This document shows positions 16,208 to 20,799 of a stretch of DNA of 20,799 nucleotides, piece by piece. Source of the stretch: Hyphomicrobiales bacterium (lineage in GTDB: Bacteria > Pseudomonadota > Alphaproteobacteria > Rhizobiales > SZUA-8). The notes under the pieces were generated by a model, which saw only the letters and a program-made list of their open reading frames with translations, made no database searches and was not told the origin of the DNA. Where the stretch lies: NCBI GenBank assembly GCA_003232175.1, contig QILX01000122.1, positions 1-20,799 on the forward strand. The letters are read 5' to 3'. The position numbers were made by a program, and so were the translations under genes. How positions within the stretch are numbered: position 1 is the stretch's first letter; each line of letters begins with the position of its first letter.

Positions 16208-16277
16208 CGCTCAACCGGCCAAAAAGAACGCCGTGGAACTTTCGTTCCATGCAGGCTACGAGATCAAGGTTCGGAAC

Positions 16278-18320
16278 ATGAGCAGTTTGCCTGATAAAAA
16301 TGAGCGTGGCGACACCGCCGATTTTACTAAAGTCAACGAACTTGTGGCGGCGGGTAAAACCAAAACCGCGGAACGACTGCTGAAGTCCATTGTGGTCGAG
16401 GATCCCAACAATGTTGCCGCGCAGGCGCGCCTCGCCGCACTGGCCCTTGATAGCGGCACCCTGGATATTGCCCGAAATGCTCTTGGCGCAGCGTTAGCCC
16501 ACGCCCCCGACATGCCCGATCTGCATCAATTGCTCGGTCGGCTTCTGGAGGCCCAGGGCAGAGCTAATGAAGCTATCGGAGCATTTGCCAGCGCCATTTC
16601 TCTTAAACCGGATCATTTAGCCGCTCACCGAGGACTTGCCCCGCTCCTGTTCCGGCAAAAGCGCTATGAAGAGGCCCGCAAATCGGCAGCGATCGCCCTG
16701 GTGTTGGCACCTGATGACGTCAGCATGCTGCTTCTGGCCGCTGATATAGAAAATGCCTGCAAGCAGCCCAAGGCCGTCCTGCCCCTGCTCACCAAAGCGG
16801 TGCAGTTGGACCGGGACAACCCGGCTATCTGTCGGCGATTGTGCGAAACCCTGCTCAACCTGGACAAGTTCAAGGAAGCGCTGGTCTGGGGAAACCAGGC
16901 GTGGAAATTGGACCCAACAATCGGGCAGTCGGCATTGAGTTATGCCCTCGCCCTTGATGCGTTCAAACTCTATGCGGATGTAGTCAAAACCCTGGAGCAG
17001 GCTTTACGTCAATGCCAGATGAGCAATGGCCAAATCGCTTTTGCGGAAAACCTTATCGCCCGCGCCCTGACCAATCTGGGCCGGCGGGAGGAAGCTTTAC
17101 GCCATGCGCGATGCGCCATCGACAGTTCTGACGATAATACTTCTTATGCCAGCACCTACTGCCGAGCCCTGAACAATGTCGGCCGGGTCGAAGATGCGGT
17201 CAGCTTTGCCAAAGACCTTCAGAAACGGCTGCCCAGCAATCCCGGCGCCGCCATTGTCCTGGCCTATGCACTACGCGAATGCGGCGAATATCAGCTATCA
17301 GAGGACATCTACGCCTCGGTGATCAATTCGCCCAACAAACGATCCGAAGCCGTATTCGGCATGTCCATGATTCAACTGATACAGGGCCGCTACCGTGTCG
17401 GATTTGAAAATTACGAAGCCCGTCTTGAGCCGCCGGTCCAGGTTATAAACCCCAAACCACCATTGCCGATGTGGGACGGAACACCAGACCCTGACATCAA
17501 ACTGGTGATATTGCGCGAACAGGGCATGGGTGACGAATTCCAGTTCTGCCGCTTTGTCGCTGAAGCCCGCAAGCGGGTTGGTTATCTGAATTACGTGACC
17601 TACCCGTCCATGGTGCGCATTCTCGCCCCGGCGCTGGATGGTGTGGAAGTGTCAGCCGATAATATGACCGGCAATAAGGCAGACGGCTATAAATGGCGTT
17701 GGCTGCCGTTGATGAGCCTGCCCCATGCGCTTGGTATCGAGGATGAGGATTTTGCCAACCAGCCGCCCTATCTGCGCGCCGAACCCGAAGCGGTAAAAAC
17801 CATGGCCCGGCGGATAAAAACCGGCCGGCTCAAGGTGGGCATCACCTGGCAGGGCAGCCCGACCTCACAAGTCGAGCGCGGCCGGTCTTTGCCGCTGGCT
17901 GCTTTTGCGCCTTTTGCGGCGCTAGATGGGGTGCATTTTTATTCCCTGCAGAAAAACCACGGTCTTGACCAGCTGCAAAACGTGCCGTTCCGGGATCGCA
18001 TCACTGACTTTGGCGAAAGTTTCGATGCCGACGAAGACGCATTTGTCGATACCGCCGGCGCCATGATGAATTTGGATCTCATCATTACTTCCGACACATC
18101 CATCGCCCATCTTGCCGGCGCGCTTGGCCGACCGTGTTATGTCATCCTGCAGCACCAGGCCGAATGGCGCTGGGGCATATCCGGCGATCGTTCCATCTGG
18201 TATCCCACGTTGCGACTTGCCCGTCAGACCACGCCCGGAGACTGGAATTCAGCCATTGTACCGGCAGCAAAAGCCATAAAAGAATTGGTGCCCCCACCGG
18301 TATTGGAATCCGCTAAATAA
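16278..18320 (+). CDS. TPR-repeat protein with a glycosyltransferase-9-like C-terminal domain
   Basis: The 680-aa product (from ATG at 16278, MSSLPDKNERGDTADFTKVN) has two halves. Residues about 15-360 are tandem tetratricopeptide repeats, seen as recurring helix pairs ending in acidic-Pro turns (VEDPNNVAAQARLAALALDS, ISLKPDHLAAHRGL, VQLDRDNPAICRRL). Residues about 395-670 resemble the GT-B fold of heptosyltransferase-like family 9: LREQGMGDEFQFCRF near 412, VGITWQGSPTSQ near 520, DTSIAHLAGALGRPCYVILQ near 606, WYPTLRLARQ near 642. Such fusions recur in Alphaproteobacteria, often with unknown targets; a role in surface polysaccharide or protein glycosylation is a guess. No signal peptide or membrane segment is visible. 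The ATG has AAGG upstream; a GTG at 16233 would add 15 residues. It faces the opposite way to the genes on both sides, with a CtrA-type box upstream. Confidence 0.88.
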   Translation: MSSLPDKNERGDTADFTKVNELVAAGKTKTAERLLKSIVVEDPNNVAAQARLAALALDSGTLDIARNALGAALAHAPDMPDLHQLLGRLLEAQGRANEAIGAFASAISLKPDHLAAHRGLAPLLFRQKRYEEARKSAAIALVLAPDDVSMLLLAADIENACKQPKAVLPLLTKAVQLDRDNPAICRRLCETLLNLDKFKEALVWGNQAWKLDPTIGQSALSYALALDAFKLYADVVKTLEQALRQCQMSNGQIAFAENLIARALTNLGRREEALRHARCAIDSSDDNTSYASTYCRALNNVGRVEDAVSFAKDLQKRLPSNPGAAIVLAYALRECGEYQLSEDIYASVINSPNKRSEAVFGMSMIQLIQGRYRVGFENYEARLEPPVQVINPKPPLPMWDGTPDPDIKLVILREQGMGDEFQFCRFVAEARKRVGYLNYVTYPSMVRILAPALDGVEVSADNMTGNKADGYKWRWLPLMSLPHALGIEDEDFANQPPYLRAEPEAVKTMARRIKTGRLKVGITWQGSPTSQVERGRSLPLAAFAPFAALDGVHFYSLQKNHGLDQLQNVPFRDRITDFGESFDADEDAFVDTAGAMMNLDLIITSDTSIAHLAGALGRPCYVILQHQAEWRWGISGDRSIWYPTLRLARQTTPGDWNSAIVPAAKAIKELVPPPVLESAK

Positions 18321-18366
18321 AGGCAAGAGTCCGATTGACCGAAATATCGTCAGGCTAAAACTCGGC

Positions 18367-18384
18367 CCTGCCTGAAATGGCAGG
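18367..18384 (-). terminator. Candidate terminator at the 3' end of tRNA-Trp
   Basis: On the minus strand CCTGCC, a 6-nt spacer and GGCAGG form a 6-bp stem, followed after 6 nt by GTTTTAG. The 5' arm overlaps the last bases of tRNA-Trp, so it can form only before or instead of the mature acceptor stem. It would end the tRNA transcript ahead of the convergent TPR gene. Support is modest. Confidence 0.35.
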
Positions 18385-18453
18385 AGTGGAGGGGATCGAA
18401 CCCCCAACCCCCGGTTTTGGAGACCGGTGCTCTACCAATTGAGCTACACTCCT
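18378..18453 (-). tRNA. tRNA-Trp (anticodon CCA)
   Basis: The minus strand folds into a complete cloverleaf of 76 nt. The acceptor stem AGGAGTG/CACTCCT is perfect, discriminator G and an encoded CCA are at 18381-18378, the D stem is GCTC/GAGC, the anticodon stem CCGGT/ACCGG encloses loop CTCCAAA, and the T loop is TTCGATC. The anticodon CCA reads UGG. In many Alphaproteobacteria this tRNA directly precedes secE. Here the oppositely oriented TPR gene separates them. Confidence 0.97.
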
Positions 18454-18544
18454 TGACCCGGCGCATAGCCGGAGCGGCGTCCTTCATAGTCGCCCGCACC
18501 GCTGCCCGCAAGACAGAGGTTAGCACATGAATGATTTGGGAAAG

Positions 18545-18618
18545 TGGAGCGGGTAGCGGGAATCGAACCCGCACCTTAAGCTTGGAAGGCTCTTATGATA
18601 CCATTTCACCATACCCGC
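18545..18618 (-). tRNA. tRNA-Gly (anticodon TCC)
   Basis: This is a 74-nt cloverleaf on the minus strand. The acceptor stem GCGGGTA/TACCCGC is perfect with discriminator T and encoded CCA. The anticodon loop CTTCCAA gives anticodon TCC (reads GGA/GGG). The T arm GCGGG-TTCGATT-CCCGC is perfect. The outermost anticodon-stem pair appears to be A-A and the next G-T, so that stem is slightly weak. It sits 91 nt upstream of tRNA-Trp with no tuf gene between them. Confidence 0.96.
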
Positions 18619-18701
18619 TCAGTAGATTCACCTCATATTTCAAAGGGTTTTCGGCGTCAAGGACAACGATCATCCACGCTCAGGCACCGCGTTACCACAG
18701 A

Positions 18702-18786
18702 TGGTGGAGGGGGTTGGATTCGAACCAACGTAGGCATAGCCAACGGGTTTACAGCCCGTCCCCTTTAGCCACTCGGGCACCCCTCC
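18702..18786 (-). tRNA. tRNA-Tyr (anticodon GTA)
   Basis: This is an 85-nt class II tRNA on the minus strand with the long variable arm expected for bacterial tRNA-Tyr. The acceptor stem GGAGGGG/CCCCTCC is perfect with discriminator A and encoded CCA. The anticodon stem ACGGG/CCCGT encloses loop CTGTAAA, giving anticodon GTA. The T arm is GTTGG-TTCGAAT-CCAAC. It is first in the Tyr-Gly-Trp cluster, about 46 nt from the predicted transcription start. Confidence 0.97.
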
Positions 18787-18838
18787 ATAGACGCCGAGCA
18801 AAGACCGCAAGGCCAAATCGCCATGCAATCGTCCGCGC

Positions 18839-18867
18839 TTTATCGAAATCTGGCCCCCATGTGTCAA
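18839..18867 (-). promoter_or_regulatory. Promoter of the tRNA-Tyr-Gly-Trp cluster
   Basis: On the minus strand a perfect TTGACA (18867-18862) is followed after 17 nt by GATAAA (18844-18839). Transcription would start near 18832, about 46 nt before the tRNA-Tyr 5' end, in line with a short processed leader. Confidence 0.72.
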
Positions 18868-18940
18868 CTGCAAAGTGAATTCGGCGCCGGTGGATGCCGG
18901 TTTAATTCAGCGATCCGGCCTGCGAAACGACCGCGCGATA

Positions 18941-18969
18941 TTGACGTGGGGAAGCAAAATCGTGAAAAA
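18941..18969 (+). promoter_or_regulatory. Weak candidate promoter for the dehydrogenase gene
   Basis: TTGACG (18941-18946) and GAAAAA (18964-18969) are separated by 17 nt on the plus strand, about 80 nt before the SDR start. The -35 is good but the -10 is poor. Confidence 0.25.
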
Positions 18970-19048
18970 TGGTCACGCGGCCGGGCCAGTTCAAAGGGTG
19001 GAATCTGGCGGGATTGCCGGGTTTGAGTGATGAAAGGTGGGTGCCGCT

Positions 19049-19816
19049 TTGGCTGAAATAGATTTAGGATTCTCGCTGGGCGGCAAAGTTGCATTAATCA
19101 CCGGCGGCTCGGCGGGAATTGGCGCTGCCATTGCCGACGCATTTGCGCAAAAAGGCGCCAAGGTCGCGATCATAGGCCGCAATGAGCGCGCCGCGCGCGA
19201 AAAAGCGGCCGAACTTGTCAAGGCCGGCGCCGAAGCCCGGGCCTTTATTTGCGATGTGTCCAAAAAAGCCGATGTTGATGCCATGGTCGGGGCGGTGCAG
19301 GCGCATTTTGGAACCATCGACATATTGGTGAACAATGCCGGCATCGCCGAATTGGCGCCGGCGGAGGAATTGACCCTGGACGCCTGGCAGAAAACTATCG
19401 ACATCAATCTGACTGGTTGTTTTCTTGTCGCCCAGGCCGTCGGTCGGCTGATGATCAGCGCCAGACGCGGTAAAATCATCAATATGGCCTCCCAGGCAGG
19501 CTCGGTCGCGATCGCCGACCACATCGCTTATTGTGCATCCAAATTTGCCCTGATCGGCGTAACCAAAACCCTGGCTCTGGAGTGGGGATGTCATGGCATC
19601 ACCGTAAACTCGATATCGCCAACCGTGGTTCTGACACCGCTGGGTCGTCAGGTCTGGTCCGGTGAAAAGGGCGAGGCGATGAAAGCACAAATCCCCAGCG
19701 GCCGATTTGCCGAACCTGAGGAAATCGCCGCTGCGGCCGTATTTCTGGCCTCCGGCGCCGCGGACATGATAAATGGTGCCGATCTGATCATCGATGGCGG
19801 CTATACAATCAAATGA
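19049..19816 (+). CDS. Short-chain dehydrogenase/reductase (SDR) family oxidoreductase
   Basis: The protein (255 aa from TTG at 19049) is a classical SDR, a cytosolic NAD(P)-dependent oxidoreductase. The cofactor motif TGGSAGIG is at residues 18-25, NNAG at 95-98, and the catalytic set is N120, S148, Y161 and K165 (YCASK). The end of the second strand reads IGRN (R44), which leans toward NADP(H). The C-terminus DLIIDGGYTIK is typical. The substrate cannot be told; gluconate/sugar-alcohol dehydrogenase-like SDRs have similar sequence. The start is uncertain: TTG at 19049 lies 8 nt after AGGTGG, while an in-frame GTG at 19037 overlaps that site. There is no nearby ATG in frame. It is read in the same direction as the methylase gene 119 nt downstream, but the two have no evident functional link. 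Confidence 0.93.
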   Translation: MAEIDLGFSLGGKVALITGGSAGIGAAIADAFAQKGAKVAIIGRNERAAREKAAELVKAGAEARAFICDVSKKADVDAMVGAVQAHFGTIDILVNNAGIAELAPAEELTLDAWQKTIDINLTGCFLVAQAVGRLMISARRGKIINMASQAGSVAIADHIAYCASKFALIGVTKTLALEWGCHGITVNSISPTVVLTPLGRQVWSGEKGEAMKAQIPSGRFAEPEEIAAAAVFLASGAADMINGADLIIDGGYTIK

Positions 19817-19935
19817 ACTGCCGGGCACTTGTTCCGTATTTTTCCATCATCTGACCACCCGTTCGAATGTAAACTGACATTTCATCTTCATGACCCGCTG
19901 GTCTGGATATTTTTGGGCACAAACGGTACCATTAC

Positions 19936-20688
19936 ATGCGCAAGAAAAATCCAAAATCCAAGCGTTTAGATGGACTTCTGAACATTTACGGGTTGCACGC
20001 CGCCAGCGCCGCGTTACGAAATCCCGCCCGGACTATCGTCAGCGCAACCGCAACCCGTAACGCCACCAATCGCCTCGCTGAACAATTGGCAGCCCGGGAT
20101 ATTTCCCCGACCCTGGCCGAACCTCGCGATCTTGACCGTATGCTGGGTCGCGAGGCGGTACATCAGGGCATTGCGGTAACGGTGTCGCCCCTGCCCCCGA
20201 TTACGTTGTTGGATCTTATCGGCGGTGACGGCACATTGCTTGTCCTGGACCAGGTCACCGATCCGCGCAATATCGGCGCGATATTGCGCATTGCCGCGGC
20301 ATTCTCGGTTCGCGGCCTCATCGTTACCCGCCGCAACTGGCCCGGGGAAACCGGAGTGCTCGCCAAAGCGGCATCTGGCGGCCTGGAACATGTCCGGATC
20401 TGCGAGACCGCAAATCTTGCCAGGGCCCTTGAAACGATGAATGACAGCGGCTTTACAGTCGTCGGCCTGGACAGCGCCGGCGACACTGCCTTGAGTGAAC
20501 TGGATTATAACCCGAAAAACGCTCTGGTCCTTGGCGCCGAAGGTGCCGGACTACGCCGATTGAGCCGGGTGCACTGCACCTATATTGCCAGATTGGATTT
20601 ACCGGGCGCCATCCGCAGCATCAATGTCGCAACCGCTGCGGCTCTTGCGCTGCAAACACTTCACGGGGCCAAAGCCGCTTCGGACTAG
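19936..20688 (+). CDS. rlmB: SpoU/TrmH-family RNA 2'-O-methyltransferase, RlmB-like
   Basis: The 250-aa product has the layout of RlmB, which methylates the 2'-O of G2251 in the 23S rRNA P-loop in E. coli. It has a short basic tail, a substrate-binding domain (IYGLHAASAALRNP, residues 17-30; HQGIAV at 76-81) and the knotted SAM-binding domain. Motif 1 is DQVTDPRNIGAILRIAA (105-121), motif 2 NALVLGAEGAGLRRL (195-209), and motif 3 DLPGAIRSINVATAAALAL (221-239), which supplies the usual R/S-x-N knot residues. The ATG at 19936 is the natural start. Adjacency to tRNA-Tyr is common for rlmB in Alphaproteobacteria and supports the name, although an SDR gene intervenes here. Another TrmH-family specificity is possible. 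Confidence 0.9.
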   Translation: MRKKNPKSKRLDGLLNIYGLHAASAALRNPARTIVSATATRNATNRLAEQLAARDISPTLAEPRDLDRMLGREAVHQGIAVTVSPLPPITLLDLIGGDGTLLVLDQVTDPRNIGAILRIAAAFSVRGLIVTRRNWPGETGVLAKAASGGLEHVRICETANLARALETMNDSGFTVVGLDSAGDTALSELDYNPKNALVLGAEGAGLRRLSRVHCTYIARLDLPGAIRSINVATAAALALQTLHGAKAASD

Positions 20689-20689
20689 A

Positions 20690-20714
20690 GCGTTTCCGTT
20701 TTTAACGGAAGCGC
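20690..20714 (+). terminator. Hairpin immediately after rlmB
   Basis: GCGTTTCCGTT and AACGGAAGCGC form an 11-bp stem (one G-T pair) with a TTT loop, starting 2 nt past the stop codon. The T-run is in the loop and not after the stem, so its strength as an intrinsic terminator is doubtful. It is the first of four consecutive hairpins. Confidence 0.45.
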
Positions 20715-20718
20715 GCAA

Positions 20719-20788
20719 GGCAGCAAGCGCTGCCCGGCGTGAATGCGCCGCGCCCGTGCAAGGCTCGGTGCATAGCACCGAAATAGCC
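20719..20788. repeat. Three further consecutive hairpins at the window end
   Basis: GGCAGC/GCTGCC (20719-20734, loop AAGC), CGGCG/CGCCG (20735-20750) and TCGGTGC/GCACCGA (20765-20781, loop ATA) follow one another. The last is flanked by GGCT (20762-20765) and AGCC (20785-20788), which can extend it with one T shared. No coding potential is apparent. It may be a dispersed intergenic repeat or the start of a structured RNA that continues beyond the window. Confidence 0.4.
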
Positions 20789-20799
20789 GTGAGCGAAAA

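Larger units (their letters stand above)
15797..16277. other. Divergent intergenic region between secE and the TPR gene
   Basis: About 480 bases separate two divergently read genes. They contain the secE promoter (15865-15893), a single GANTC site (GAATC, 16136-16140), a 7-bp inverted repeat CAGGCAT/ATGCCTG (16154-16179) and a CtrA-type box (16193-16207). Between 15960 and 16130 I see no gene or clear signal. A minus-strand frame at 15717-15962 overlaps secE out of frame and has no features of a real gene. Confidence 0.6.

Noticed and set aside
18350..18574. Minus-strand frame of 74 codons over tRNA-Trp and tRNA-Gly
   Set aside because: The translated sequence derives from the tRNA-Trp gene itself (SSIGRAPVSKTGGWGFDPLH pattern), a common false prediction.
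18531..18878. Plus-strand open frame of 115 codons across the tRNA cluster
   Set aside because: It is the reverse complement of tRNA-Gly and tRNA-Tyr (its GSGNRTRT and GLDSNQRR segments are well-known spurious translations of tRNA antisense) and has no ribosome binding site.
1..20799. Mobile elements, CRISPR arrays, toxin-antitoxin or defence modules
   Set aside because: No transposase, integrase, direct-repeat/spacer pattern or toxin-like small gene pair was seen on either strand.

Overview
The window is a conserved core region of an alphaproteobacterial chromosome: the transcription/translation super-cluster (secE-nusG-rplKAJL-rpoBC, then rpsL-rpsG-fusA-tuf). All of it is read on the minus strand, so transcription runs from about 15.9 kb down to base 1. 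The assignment rests on several signs: the rlmB/tRNA-Tyr/tRNA-Gly/tRNA-Trp cluster upstream of secE, alphaproteobacterial-type RpoB, RpoC, EF-G and L12 sequences, moderately GC-rich DNA, and a perfect TTAA-N7-TTAA CtrA-type box. A Rhodospirillales-like lineage is plausible, but the order cannot be fixed from this window. No mobile element, CRISPR array, toxin module or defence system was seen.

Layout by coordinate. 1-3346: str operon (tuf partial, fusA, rpsG, rpsL), with a clear sigma70-type promoter at 3588-3616 and a structured leader of about 235 nt. 3347-3867: intergenic region, with a hairpin downstream of rpoC. 3868-15796: rpoC, rpoB, rplL, rplJ, rplA, rplK, nusG and secE. These are separated by structured spacers: a rpoB/rpoC hairpin, a strong terminator-like hairpin between rplL and rpoB, a 371-nt rplJ leader, and a rplK leader that may bind L1. 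The promoter of this operon is visible upstream of secE (15865-15893). 15797-18320: a divergent gene for a TPR protein with a glycosyltransferase-9-like C-terminal half, preceded by the CtrA-type box. 18378-18786: tRNA-Trp, tRNA-Gly and tRNA-Tyr on the minus strand with their own strong promoter. 19049-20688: a short-chain dehydrogenase/reductase and a SpoU/TrmH-family rRNA 2'-O-methyltransferase (RlmB-like) on the plus strand. 20690-20799: a run of four consecutive hairpins.

Together the minus-strand genes supply RNA polymerase beta and beta-prime, a pause/termination factor (NusG), a translocon subunit (SecE), ribosomal proteins L11, L1, L10, L7/L12, S12 and S7, and elongation factors G and Tu. 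The tRNAs and the rRNA methylase extend the translation theme.

Two anomalies deserve the most attention. Both fusA and rpoC are interrupted by short frame-disrupting deletions in very conserved segments; in rpoC the deletion removes a zinc-finger cysteine. Both genes are essential and otherwise well conserved, so sequence or assembly errors are the leading explanation. The arrangement is also unusual in that the TPR gene sits between tRNA-Trp and secE, and no tuf copy lies between tRNA-Gly and tRNA-Trp. I found no convincing evidence of a novel biological system.
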